A DNA stretch of 64,000 bases, taken from contig MU400701.1 of the NCBI GenBank assembly GCA_022578965.1, forward strand, positions 1 to 64,000. Reading direction: 5' to 3'. Position numbers and translations under genes: made by a program. Under the pieces are notes generated by a model. That model searched no databases. It saw only the letters and a program-made list of their open reading frames with translations, and was not told where the DNA came from. This DNA comes from Xylaria sp. FL1777 (lineage: Eukaryota > Ascomycota > Sordariomycetes > Xylariales > Xylariaceae). Positions 45,007-55,378 of the stretch are shown here, piece by piece. Each line of letters begins with the position of its first letter. Positions within the stretch are counted from its first letter, which is position 1.

Positions 45007-46488
45007 ATTTTTCGAATGTCTCCTATTCTGTGCCAGTATGCTTGAGCCATAATAAGGATTATCGAGATATTTATAATCAGTTATGCCATTATACAGGACT
45101 AAGAGTTGATAACAATGAGATTGTTGGCTTGAGCTATTGTTCGATTGTTTATTACTCCTAGGTCTTTTACACACAAGCCTTTCATTGCTAGATTAGTACC
45201 GTACCTACCTTTATGTAGGACTACTTATAGGCCAGTAGAATTATGGCTTATTCAAATTATTAAAATTAATATAACGATCTAACTAAACGTCCATTATAAT
45301 TATAAAGAGCTAAGCGAAACGAAAGGATGGACTCATTCATCCTTTCAAAAACTATCTTCCTTGATACTACATTGTCTTACCCTTTGTCGCTTTAATTACT
45401 CCTAAAAAAAAGAATCTCTATAATCGCCTTGTATGTTGACCATCACACCTCAGGTACTAATTACCAGGTACCTCGACATTGCGAGCAGCATCAATGGGCT
45501 TACAGATACACGCATTTGGTTGTAGGTATCTAACATTTAAGTCTCCAACAAAATATTCTTGCCTAGTTGGATGTCGATTAACTAAATGCACTAACAAAGC
45601 CTCTTCTCGCCCTACATTTCATGTTCCACACTCGCTCCAACCCAAAGGCAAATTCCAGAGGTCTGTCAAAGACTTTTGTCCCAGAGTGAGTAGATAGCCT
45701 GTACGCAGTCACATAGTAGGTAGGAAAGGAGTCAGTGGCCAGATATGGGTGGGTGGGTGGGTTGGTCAATTGACCCCTAGGGCTTCCTCATATCAGTTTG
45801 GGGGACAACCCAGTATATAATATCACCTAACAATGTCCTCTTATAACATCAGCCTTTGAAGAGAGAGAGAAAAAACAACTACAATGACAGAGTGCATGAA
45901 TGAACTAGTAACAAAAACTCATATGACTTGGATGGAGACAACTAATGCGAAAATTTAGCGAGTTCATAGTCTCTGTCTCAGTTTTTTTTAAAACCTTTTC
46001 CCCATCTCCGCTCCCATCGTTGGAACGTTTCTTAGCTGTAAGACCGGGCGTCAATGACGGTAAACGTCGAGATACGAGTTCGCTATATAGTATAATATGT
46101 GCCACATAAGTCGACGTTTATGCCTAGATCGAGTTCTCTTCGTTTGCGATCTTGCCTACATAGATACTACGCCAATGAAAACTTTCGATAGATTATGTTA
46201 AAGCTAGGGATTAAGCTGACGCTCTAGTTAAAACTTCTGTATTATATTTATGGAGTTGGAGAATTGTATAAATCTACGCAAGAATACTACATGATGAGTT
46301 TACATGTTGGGAAAGCTATTAGCACAAAGTTGAGGGCTAAAAAACATACCTATACTCTATTCTGCTTGTCACACGAAGTCCCAAGTCCCTCCCCCTTCAC
46401 CCTATCCCATTTCTTATATTCTTACGCCAAAAGAAGCAGATTGACATTCTTAACTAACCTTTGTTCATGTCTCAACTACCATGGTCTA
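45007..46488. other. Gap holding a G-quadruplex motif
   Basis: No gene supported. Notable items are the G-tract at 45747-45765 (separate entry), a TACCTACC word at about 45202, and an AT-rich stretch around 45245-45300. Confidence 0.5.
45747..45765 (+). other. G-quadruplex-forming tract
   Basis: Four GGG runs separated by single T residues, (GGGT)4 followed by TGG, meet the strictest intramolecular quadruplex pattern with one-base loops. It lies in intergenic DNA, about 740 nt upstream of both the SprT-like gene and the decayed gene at 46489. Confidence 0.6.
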
Positions 46489-47037
46489 ATGGATCGTCCA
46501 CCATGGAAAAAATTGACGACTCTCGATCGGGTAAAGGTGCCCTACGTCTGCCGCGACGGACCCTACCAGAGTAACATCAGCGTTGAGTTCAAAGAGTTTC
46601 TACAGAGCCAGGGTTGGGAGCCGGATGAGTCGTAATCTCTCGCCTAGCTTGCTGAATGGGCGTAGGCATGACTGTTCTTCGGGTTCCTCTCCATCACCGG
46701 TGTGTCTTCCAACGTCTGCATCGAGCGCAACGGGGACTAGCTGCTAGTCAACACCAAGATGCTCCTAGATCTCTTGCACTTCCCCGCGTACACTGATGAC
46801 GACGAGAGAGATTTCATGCTTGCGGAGCTCGTCCTCTCTATCGCGAAGGCTACGACTGTTATGCGGGAACAGGCTCCCGGATTGCTGTTAGAGCAATGTG
46901 CCGGGCTATGCAAGATCAACAGCGAGAGCGAGGACGGGGTAACACTACGAACCTAGTTCCTGAGCAACGCGGTTACGTGGAGCTTTGCCGAGCGAGTGAG
47001 AGCAATAGCAATGGCAACGGCAGCCCCCAGCTTGTGA
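46489..47037 (+). pseudogene. Decayed gene with several in-frame stops, possibly HET-like
   Basis: One reading frame shows coding character from an ATG at 46489 to about 47037, but is broken by stops at 46633 (TAA), 46645, 46663 (TAG), 46669 (TGA), 46738 and 46954 (TAG). The residues between them stay protein-like: KVPYVCRDGPYQ, EFLQSQGWEP, LAEWA, LFFGFLSITG, LLDLLHFPAYTDDDERDFM. The W/LFFG element after a GW segment resembles the region ahead of the HET core in many fungal heterokaryon-incompatibility-type proteins, but no HET core is present. Each stop is one C-to-T or G-to-A change from a sense codon, as RIP would make, though ordinary decay is possible. Family assignment is weak; the pseudogene status is stronger. 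Confidence 0.5.
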
Positions 47038-47147
47038 GACAAGGGATTGTGTGTCCGTAGACAACGTCTTCATTATCCTAATCTAGATGGGTAAGCTGAA
47101 TAAGCACATACTGTCGTTACCCGGGCGCCTATCAATTAGGCTATGAC

Positions 47148-47483
47148 ATGACGATGACTGACAGAGAGTCCTCCTTATTATCCTCAGACGCGCGCCACTG
47201 GCCGACTCTCACATGGTCCCGGTTCGACGCGTATTCCTACCGGGACTTCCTCGCGCAAGCCCCCCGGCCCTACGACTTGGCCGTGGTCGCGTACGCTGTG
47301 AGCAGATGTGCCCACGCCTCCTCACCGCACTGCGAGCTCGCATTTGATTATGTCCTCGCAGGCAAGGCACTCGGCTCTGTACCAAGTTTTCTAACTCTTA
47401 TCGCCATACACCTAGTCGTCCTAGCGCTGCGCGTCTCCGTCACCGTCCTGTATACGGCGCTCTTGAGCGTGGCGTGGAACTAG
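47148..47483 (+). CDS. Short hypothetical protein with C-terminal membrane segment
   Basis: A 111-codon frame stands out by its GC-rich, coding-like composition just after the decayed gene. It contains APRPYDLAVVAYAVSRCAH and, at the end, a hydrophobic stretch (FLTLIAIHLVVLALRVSVTV) that could span a membrane. The PRPYDLAVV pattern with two later Cys is loosely like the lumenal thioredoxin-like domain of oligosaccharyltransferase Ost3/6 subunits, but the spacing does not fit a CxxC, so I do not assign it. It may be an intact small gene or another fragment of the decayed locus. Confidence 0.3.
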   Translation: MTMTDRESSLLSSDARHWPTLTWSRFDAYSYRDFLAQAPRPYDLAVVAYAVSRCAHASSPHCELAFDYVLAGKALGSVPSFLTLIAIHLVVLALRVSVTVLYTALLSVAWN

Positions 47484-48652
47484 CGCGCACAGAAGCACGT
47501 GTGGCGAGAGAGGGAGGGGAATGGGGGTTGAAGGGTTGAGCTGGTTTAAGGGCGACGGATCATATTGCGTTCTTAATGCTATTCATGAGTAATTAATATA
47601 TTCTACAGAGTCCAAGGTTTGCTTAAAATAGTTGTGGCGACAACTTCCACCTTCTACCTTCATAAAGGTTGGGGAAGTGTTGTGGTTCCTGAGATCGGCG
47701 AAGCATATGGGTTTCTACAAGCAGCCGAGCGCGGTTGAGAAATTGTCGCTTCTTGGTCAGGAGAAATCATAAGTTGTGCCAACGATGTGTTTGATGCTGG
47801 GGTGAAGCGGAGGCACAGATGTCGCTGACATTGATGCTTACTTGAATAAAGGTTTTTTACATGCATACAAAATGTATGCATGTCGGTTAGATAGAGGGAT
47901 GAAGGCTGTTGCTTGGAGTTAACAGAACTTAATGAGGCCGCCGTACCGCCACGATGAGTCAGCAGATGCGTTCGTAGGTACTGAGCGTTCAATATTACAC
48001 TGGCTATAACGTGGGGAACCCCTATGCCCCCGGAAAACTCGCAGATTACGATGAGTATGATGATCACCGACTGCGCGTCGCGGTATCAATTGGGTTGCAC
48101 TGCATGAACTATCGAAGCATTAATCTCAAGGTGAATATGACGCCTGACGAGATCGAACCCTTTGATAGAACTGCCTGGGCAACTACTGCTCGGGTTGCTT
48201 GTTTGTGACAACGATGACGCGAAGGACTTTGTCGAGGAGATCTCCCATTGTAGACGTCTTGACTTGGATGCTAGGCCACGTACGAGATGTCCTGGAGGCA
48301 CAGAACGAGTAGAAGGGCGCACGGCTTAGAGGCATGGAGTAGCTATTTCCAGTCCTACGGATCGAATATTCATTTCATCGTAGTTGAGTTATTACGGGGA
48401 ATGGGACGGCCACGACTCAGACCCGCCAATTGAGAGGTGTGATGGATATCTTCAGAAGATAGATACTAAGCCATCAGATACTGTCTGCGGATGCTTACAT
48501 TGGCAAAACATTATGGGTGCATCTAGAGCCGTCAGAAACTTGTCAAGTACGCGTGGTTAGGTATAATCGTGATACAAACCAAATCATATCTAGGGATCAT
48601 CCAGGTCCCTCTTTCTCCTTCATATCCAACCTATGTAGTCTCCAGTCTTGCT
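47484..48652. other. Gap before the glycine-zipper gene
   Basis: About 1.2 kb. Short frames on both strands show no recognisable similarity. I see no gene or RNA. Confidence 0.5.
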
Positions 48653-49450
48653 CTAGCTGCTCCTGCTGCTCTTACTGCTCCGACTGCTATCACTCCCAGA
48701 GCTATTGCTCCGCTTATGCCCCTTATGCTTCTTGTCCTTCTTATGTTTTTTTCCCGCGTGCCCTACAACGTAGCCAGCAACACCGGCGGGTATGAACCCA
48801 GACCCTCCGCCGTGTCCTTGCCCATGACCTGCCTTCCCACCGAGATAATGAGCCGCAGCTGCTGCACCAATAGCCCCTAGCGCACCGCTGCCACCGCCAG
48901 CCTTGCCTGCTAGCGCTCCGGTGAGGAGGGTGCCAATACCCCGGTCACCTTGCTGGCCGTCATGCTGCTGCGGATAGCCTGAAGCGTGTTGCTGCTGAGG
49001 ATAGGGACTCCCGCCTTGCATGTATTGGCCGGCATGGCCCTGGGGAGGAGCATAGGCGTGTTGATCGTGCTGTGGCTGACCTTGATAAGGCGATGGGGAC
49101 CCGTATTGTGGAGGCGCCCCGTACGGTTGTTGCTGTGGCGGGTACGGAGAATGCGACGGAGAGGGACCACCGTATGAGTGCTGGGGTGGTGGATATTGAC
49201 CTTGGCCTTGGCCCTGGGGAGGATAGTGTCCCTGAGGGGGGTATTGACCCTGGGAAGAGTACTGGCCTTGAGGCGGGTACTGGCTCTGAGGAGGGTATTG
49301 GCCCTGAGAAGGGTACTGATCGGGGGGAGGATACTGTTGATACTGCTGTCCCTGCGGGTGATAATGCTGACCCTGAGGAGGATACTGGTCGTGAGGCGGG
49401 GGGTAGCCTCCGTTACCGCCGCCTCCGCTGTAGTACCCTTGGTTCGACAT
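48653..49450 (-). CDS. Gln/Pro/Gly-repeat protein with glycine-zipper region
   Basis: The frame is open from 49588, but the Met at 49450 starts the characteristic MSNQGYYSGGGG sequence, giving 265 aa. Residues 15-150 consist of imperfect repeats of QYPPQGQ (variants QYPSQGQ, HYPPQGQ, QYSSQGQ), visible in DNA as a 21-bp-like periodicity between about 49190 and 49400. Next comes a Gly/Ala-rich segment (GTLLTGALAGKAGGG, GALGAIGAAAAAHYLGGKAG) like a glycine zipper, and a second one (FIPAGVAGYVVGHAG). The end is Lys-rich and then Ser-rich (KKHKKDKKHKGHKR). Similar fungal proteins are poorly characterised. The composition suggests a disordered or phase-separating protein, possibly membrane-associated through the zipper; that is inference. 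The repeat number is likely to vary between strains. Confidence 0.75.
   Translation of the reverse strand: MSNQGYYSGGGGNGGYPPPHDQYPPQGQHYHPQGQQYQQYPPPDQYPSQGQYPPQSQYPPQGQYSSQGQYPPQGHYPPQGQGQGQYPPPQHSYGGPSPSHSPYPPQQQPYGAPPQYGSPSPYQGQPQHDQHAYAPPQGHAGQYMQGGSPYPQQQHASGYPQQHDGQQGDRGIGTLLTGALAGKAGGGSGALGAIGAAAAAHYLGGKAGHGQGHGGGSGFIPAGVAGYVVGHAGKKHKKDKKHKGHKRSNSSGSDSSRSSKSSRSS
49190..49400 (-). repeat. Coding tandem repeat, QYPPQGQ-type units
   Basis: Degenerate units encoding QYPPQGQ recur at least eight times in the N-terminal half of the glycine-zipper protein. Third-position differences between copies indicate an old array rather than a recent expansion. Confidence 0.65.
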
Positions 49451-51008
49451 ACTGGCAATCGCACAACCGCAGCGGTGTCGAAGCTTTGATGATGAGGACG
49501 TATGCTTTCCGACGACTTGCGAGATGTCTCGTTGTCTGTCGGTTCGAAGCGGACGGCGTTGTGTTCTTGACAAGAATTTTATGGGCACAAGGCCGGCGGC
49601 CTCTGCACAATGCGACAGCTGATTACTTGCATACCTCCCTAGTAGTATACACTAGTTTCACCTCGACCCTCGCATTGTCTGATTGGTTCATTGTACGTGG
49701 TGGTAGTTTGCTGCGCCCCAGAGGATCGGGAAAGCTTAGCATGTTGATTCGTGTCTTGGCAGGACTATGTCGAGATACGATGTCGGGATGAGGAAGCAGA
49801 GATGGGGAAGAAGGAAATGGGAAGACGAGGAGACCCCCATCATCCAAATCCACTATAAACAGCACCTAAACTTTAAAGCTAGCATCAGGTGGTTACCCAA
49901 GTACCCACCTAGGTATACTGCAGTAGCCAAAGCGCTAAGTTCAAACCTCTTCATTATCCGTCTGTTCATAACTTCATATTTCAATCAACATCTTCATGAC
50001 ATTGTACTCTTCCTTTTCTAAAACAGTGCCTGGTGTACTATCTGAATGGGCCAACTAGGCATATGAGTGAGGGGTAATGTACCTAGGTAGATTGGTGAAC
50101 CCCACTATCTAAGTAGAGCAGGGGTTGCTGAGCAGTTACGTACTGAGTTGATTTCGATTCCTGACTGATATTTGCAGCTAATCTTTGGACTACCTATCTG
50201 CTTTTTATAGCTGGTACCAAAATTGGCACCGAACTTGGCGTCTCTGTTAAAATTGCAAGCTGCTCTTGAAGACATCTTTGAAGGAAAAAAGAAAAGAAAA
50301 AGAAAAAGGGCCCCGAGAGAGACAGTATCACAGCATTATAGTCAGTGAAGTTGCACATTTCTCCAACTGATTGGTAACATACGACCTACCTATGCCGCAG
50401 TAGTGCTTGTTTTGAAACCTTGAAGAGACTTCTAATTCATCATTCTCCAAGCCCATGGGAAACTACCCAGGTATTCTCTAACGGCCCGTTAATGGCCACC
50501 TTGATATGCGCGGGCAATCTGAATCCCTCGTCAGATAATTGTAAGTTGCCATCTTAAACGGGAATATTGGCAATATTTATTAGATAGTAGTTTGATCGCT
50601 TCGCTAAGTAGGTAGATCGACCCGTTACACGTCAAGTTATATACCCGCCCAATTGACCGAAATAGCGATCTACGAGGGCAAAGGGAATGCGATTAGAGCC
50701 ATAGGCAAGCTTCTCCGGACCTGATGAGTATTCAGGAATGCAGATCGACCATGATATTGGGACGAAGAACAAGGGAAGCTCTCCAAATCAGACATGTGAT
50801 GGTCTAAACTTCGAATAGCTAAAGTCATTAAGACTCCCGTACCTTGCTGCTCGCTGGCCAGACAAGGCCATTTTAACCGGCAGGTATTTACCCGTCAACC
50901 CACCCGTCGCGAATATAAACAATCTTCCGCCAGAGCCCAGCACCTGGACCCTGCGACGCATTCGTCATCAGCGTTAAAATACCAGGCATAGTGCCGAAGC
51001 GCTCGAGC

Positions 51009-51040
51009 CCGAAACGCAAAAGATCGCCGCGGCGTTTCGG
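51009..51040. promoter_or_regulatory. Perfect 9-bp inverted repeat upstream of the esterase
   Basis: CCGAAACGC at 51009-51017 and GCGTTTCGG at 51032-51040 are exact inverted copies with a 14-nt spacer. The CCG...CGG ends are of the kind bound by Zn2Cys6 transcription factor dimers. It lies about 200 bp before the esterase ATG and 90 bp before the TATA-like element. Binding is inference. Confidence 0.4.
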
Positions 51041-51129
51041 ACGTGCCCAGCGACGATGCGAGGAATGGCTTCTACCTATGTAGAACTGCCGTCGGCACCA
51101 CGCGATGCGCAGGAAAAAAAAAGAGGGAC

Positions 51130-51137
51130 TATATAAA
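51130..51137 (+). promoter_or_regulatory. TATA-like element of the esterase gene
   Basis: TATATAAA sits about 100 nt upstream of the esterase start codon, which allows a transcription start near 51165 and a leader of about 70 nt. Well-placed TATA boxes are typical of inducible secreted-enzyme genes in fungi. Confidence 0.45.
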
Positions 51138-51235
51138 CCTGATGGAAATCGCCATGGCCCTTTGAAGTACGGCACACGAGCCCATCGCATCCGCCATCTA
51201 GCCCTACCGCAACAAGTCCACCCACGAGTCCCAAG

Positions 51236-52157
51236 ATGAAGTTGAAGTTCACGACCGTCCTCCCCGCGCTAGCGGCCGTCGAGCTAGAGCAGCGCCAGAG
51301 CTGTCCGGGGGTATACGTGTTCGGGGCGCGCGAGACGACGGCGCCGGCGGGCTACGGCACGGCGGCGGGACTCGTGAACATGGTGACGGCCGCGTACCCC
51401 GGCAGCCAGGCCTCGGCCATCGACTACCCGGCCTGCGGCGGCCAGGCGACGTGCGGCGGCGTCAACTACGACAGCTCTGCCAACCAGGGCACGACGGCCG
51501 TGATATCGGCCGTTACCGAGCTGAACGGCAGATGTCCCGATACCAAGATCGTGCTGATCGGGTACTCGCAGGTATGTGGACGGTTAGGAGTAGGATCCAA
51601 AAGGGGGGCAGCGGGAAGTATCTCAGGGGTTGACGAGACTTGAGAGGGAGCCCCTGACTGCACGCTTTAAAACACTTCTTACAGGGGAGATGAAGATCAT
51701 ATCTGATATATCTCGAATACAGGGCGGTCAAATTATGGACAACGCGCTCTGCGGCGGCGCGGGGAGCACGCTCATGGGTACTGCGCTGGAAGCCGTCAAG
51801 GCGGCCATCTTCATGGGGGATCCGCATAACGTCGCTGGTCTACCTTACAACGTGGGCACATGCGCAGCAGGAGGGGTAAGTAGTGCAGTCTTTTTCCTCC
51901 CTATTGTCACTCGTTCCAACCCCACAGGGGTAAAAGTAAAAGAAGAGACAATATCGGACACTGATGACTTCGCGATTTAGTTCGCCGCCCGACCCAGCGG
52001 ATTTCAGTGCTCGCCCGCCGACTCGAGCATCATCCAGTCGTACTGCGACGCCGCCGATCCGTACTGCTGCAATGGAAACGACGCCAACACGCACCAGGGT
52101 TACGTCACCGAGTACGGCGCGCAGGCTCTGTCTTTCATCCAGTCGCTGCTCGGATAG
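51236..52157 (+). CDS. Acetylxylan esterase / cutinase-fold esterase (CE5)
   Basis: Three exons, 51236-51571, 51723-51875 and 51981-52157, all phase 0, give 221 aa. It is a secreted serine esterase of carbohydrate esterase family 5 that removes acetyl groups from xylan; cutinases share the fold. Visible motifs are CPGVYVFGARETT, the YPACGGQATCGG loop, the nucleophile elbow GYSQGG (the Ser codon ends exon 1, so intron 1 splits the elbow), KAAIFMGDPHN, then the catalytic Asp and His in YCDAADPYCC and THQGYVTEYG. The Cys pattern fits CE5 disulfides. The signal peptide is short (MKLKFTTVLPALAAV) and is followed by ELEQRQ, a Kex2-like propeptide end. The close match to acetylxylan esterase motifs favours that activity over cutinase. 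Confidence 0.92.
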
Positions 52158-52572
52158 GGACGCAGGGCAATCCTACGTGATCAAGTCCTCTTCGGATCTA
52201 GTCAAGGCATAACATATGGTTGAGGGTTAGCCATTTTCGAATATGTTATGGCAAATGGTAATGCGGGTCTTGAGTTGAGGCATGGATGGTAGTTGGAAGA
52301 TTACTGTAATACAGAGATGCATCAAATTAACATGCTATCTGACATGCTAGTTAGAAAATAGAAGAGAAAGAAGCGAAATAGAAATAAAAAATAAAAAATA
52401 ATACTTGACAAGCCGGGTATCTTAGATAGTGTTTCCTGCATAATGCGTAAAGAAAAGTAACTCCCGACCTATCCCTAGCCTCCCAGCCCATATATCCATA
52501 CAACAGAAATGACATGATCACGTATTCAGCTCGCGCTGTGAAAAAAAAGTCTAGACCCCATTTGTGTATTTC
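52158..52572. other. Convergent gap, esterase / Rap1
   Basis: Only 3' flanking sequence; an A-rich stretch (AAATAAAAAATAAAAAATAATA) at about 52382-52402 may include polyadenylation signals. Confidence 0.5.
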
Positions 52573-55378
52573 TTATTCTGGTAGCTCATCCAGTAGGTAT
52601 CGTTTGCGTAGTGCAATTTGTTCGGTACCATGCTTTGCCTGTAGACGCTTCATTTCCTTCTCTCGTTTCCTTTCGTCTTTGGTGGTGGAAGGAGGGCTAT
52701 GAGAATACACTAGCGCAAGCGAGTCATCATCACGTTGTGTCCAAACCCCAGTAGTCCTCGGCGGGAGTGGCTCTCCTTGCTTTAGCATCTCCATGACTTG
52801 ACCGGCATTACCGATTATCCAGCTTGTGGCCTTCAAGGAACGGAGAACAATGTCTTTAGAGTAGCCCAACGAGACAAAATGATCGATGATATCGTCAGGC
52901 GTTTCCTCTGGCGGAGAAGTCTTTCGATGAGACTCGGTTTTAGGAACTGTAGTAGATGATGCTTGGTCGGTTTGTACAACTATTGAGCTGGCCGGGGGTT
53001 TGGATGTGAATGATGGGGGTAAAACTCGTCGCTTTGACTGTGCTTGCTGGGGAGAAAGCGGAGTACGGGTATTTCTGCTCCTCTTAGTGCTTCGCTGTAG
53101 GTTGTCGTCATCAGAGCCATCTGGCTTCTGGGGAACTCGAATTCTGTAATGCGGTGTTGGGGTAGTCTGCGATATCTCTTGACGGGATGCGCTTAAATCT
53201 GGGGTATTGATTTGTGTCTGTAGAGACGTGGTGTCAGATTCTAGAAGAAGTTGCTGTGATGGCGTCGTTCCTCTCTGAGAGTCATGGTCAGAGTGATCTG
53301 GGCCTTCGCCATACGTAAATACTTGTGTGTCGGGGCCGAAATCAAAATCTTGCGTCTCTGGTTCAAGTCGTCGCTTATGTTCTTGTGATTGTCTCAATAG
53401 AGAGATATCATCACCCTTCCGGGCGCTTGGTCGTGTCTGAGCCCCAGAAACAGACTCGGTGACACTAGAATGGTTAATGCGCGAATTTGTGGGTGTCTTG
53501 TTAGAACTACGTAGAGATCTTGAATTCAGATTTCCCTTCACTGGCGAGGGCGTAGATGGTATCTCATGGCTACGGTCTATTCTTCTTCGTTTTGGTGAAG
53601 ATTGCGGGATATATACTGGGCCTGTGGCAGCAAGCGCCCGTTTTAAGGATGGGAGTACTGGAGGAGAAGATGGCAGGAGTTGTTCAATTTCCGCATCGGC
53701 ATCTTCAGTTGAATCTTCTTCGTCGCTAGAGTCATTGAAACTCATCATGGCATCTGCGAAGGGCGATAGGTGCTCTTCGTAGCATTCTTGAAGCTCGTGA
53801 GGGACCGATTCCATTGAAACCCAATCAAAGCCTAAATCCTCGGCGATTTGCTGCCAATCAAGCTCGACAGTTTCTACCTTTTTCGATCTGACGGCCTGCC
53901 AGAGGTCCCAGAGAGGGATGGCTTTGCCTCTAACACTAGGAATCCGTCTCTCCGTTACACCAACACTGTCCAAGAATGTATTGTAATCACGATAGAATTG
54001 GCCCTCCGTTGTTATTGTTATGCCGTTATCTGGGAGTTGTAGCTTATCAGATATCGGAGAAGAGGCTGAGTAATTTGGTGCATCGCCTTTGGCTGGGTGT
54101 TTTGTATTTGGGGACGGTTTGGTAGACCTAGCTCTATGTAGGGGTGATGATACCGTGTCTTGAAATTTTCGCTCGTTACCACCCTCATTCGTGCCGTTGT
54201 GGGTAGCAATTCCCTCAGACGAACCATTATCGGCCTGCATTGGCACATTCTCGCTTTCCGAAGCTGTGACTGCCAGCCCCGTACTCGCTTTTTTCTCAGC
54301 TGTTGAAGTTTGTTTCTCGTTGGTGTTCATAGGGGTATCTTCGTTGTCGCTTGGATGGAATCCAGCTTCAAATTCCCATTGCGCAATCTGATCTTTATTC
54401 TGTTTCGCCACGTGGTTCAAGGCGCGTTCTCTCCACGATAAGTAGGTCCGTTGAGGGAACTATTCATTGTTAGACATTAATATCACTGTGGAGGATCTCC
54501 ATACTAACCTCACTTGCTAGTTGTTTATATGGTGGGTATCCATTCCACGGCTCATGATTCTCAATCGCACGATGGATTGTCTCCAGAAGGATATCGTCTT
54601 CCTCAGCGGTGAACCGGGCTCTCGTTCTAGCCACAGGACTCCTATTAGGAGCAGGTCCTCGATTCGGAGCTACTAATTTGCCGTTTGATTTTGGAGATTG
54701 CTCTCTATCTGAACCTGGCGGACGAGGGATGCTTTTTAACTTCTTAGCCCAGCGGTCTCGCCATGACTGCCAGGTATGGTGCGGGTACTTTAGTCACCAG
54801 GTTAGAATCGGGACAGAGTATTGCAAGGACTAGAAACACACCTCTTCCGCAAGGCTCTTGTAGATTTCGTTGCCGCCAGTAGACTCGCCTAAGCGCCCCT
54901 TTTCAGTCACAAATCTGATCAAAATCCGATCATCTTCCTCGGTAAACTTGCTTCTCGTGAGTTTAGGTCTTGGGACTAGCTTATTAGAGGATCCAGGGCG
55001 AGTTGCTAGTCGGTCGCACATATAATCTTCCTTTGTATCAAGAGAGCCCTCCTTGATGGCATGGGAGATGAGTTGATATGAATATGAGCCAGGCACAGGC
55101 CCCTTCGCCTCATCGCAGATGAGTATATCGGCATTCAGTTCTTTGGGTACTATTGTGCCGCCATGTTCCTAGGAAGTATTAGAATTCGGATCCTGCACTG
55201 GGGAAATGATGACCATTATATTCCATACCTCAATATTGTCAACACATGCTTTACGCTGAGGGACTCGCACTGATACCCAGAATTTGAGGCCTCGAAATAT
55301 ACCCACGCCCGCATCTGCGCTGCTATTGGCATGCATTTCGGCAAGCACACCAGAATACGTAATCCCTGGCGCACTCAT
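52573..55378 (-). CDS. rap1: Rap1 telomere-binding protein (BRCT, two Myb, ARID-like, RCT)
   Basis: Four minus-strand exons, 55378-55229, 55168-54842, 54787-54509 and 54459-52573, all phase 0, give 880 aa. An N-terminal BRCT-like domain (about 20-105: GLKFWVSVRVPQR, GGTIVPKELNADILICDE) is followed by a Myb domain (KFTEEDDRILIRFVTEKGR, then TWQSWRDRWAKK), a second Myb-like repeat (ARFTAEEDDILLETIHRAI, YLSWRERALNH) and an ARID/BRIGHT-like domain near 390-470 (FYRDYNTFLDSVG, GKAIPLWDLWQAV, ELDWQQIAEDLGF). After a Ser/Thr-rich disordered linker, the C-terminal RCT domain starts TPDDIIDHFVSLGYSKDIV and includes GVWTQRDDDSL. Rap1 binds telomeric complexes, protects chromosome ends and silences nearby genes. 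The RCT is the docking surface for partners. BRCT-Myb-RCT is classic; an added ARID-like module is notable. Confidence 0.9.

Larger units (their letters stand above)
49451..51235. other. Divergent gap, glycine-zipper protein / acetylxylan esterase
   Basis: About 1.8 kb without a supported gene. It contains TACCTAGGTA words at about 49906 and 50080, an A/G-rich tract at 50281-50308, and the esterase promoter elements listed separately. Frames on the minus strand at 50888-51190 show no similarity. Confidence 0.5.

Noticed and set aside
48135..48160. ATCGAACCC resembling a minus-strand tRNA T-loop
   Set aside because: No paired T stem or cloverleaf can be built around it.
48910..49464. Large frames on both strands in the repeat gene
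   Set aside because: They arise from the low-complexity repeat; only the minus frame starting at 49450 has a coherent protein with zipper and basic tail.
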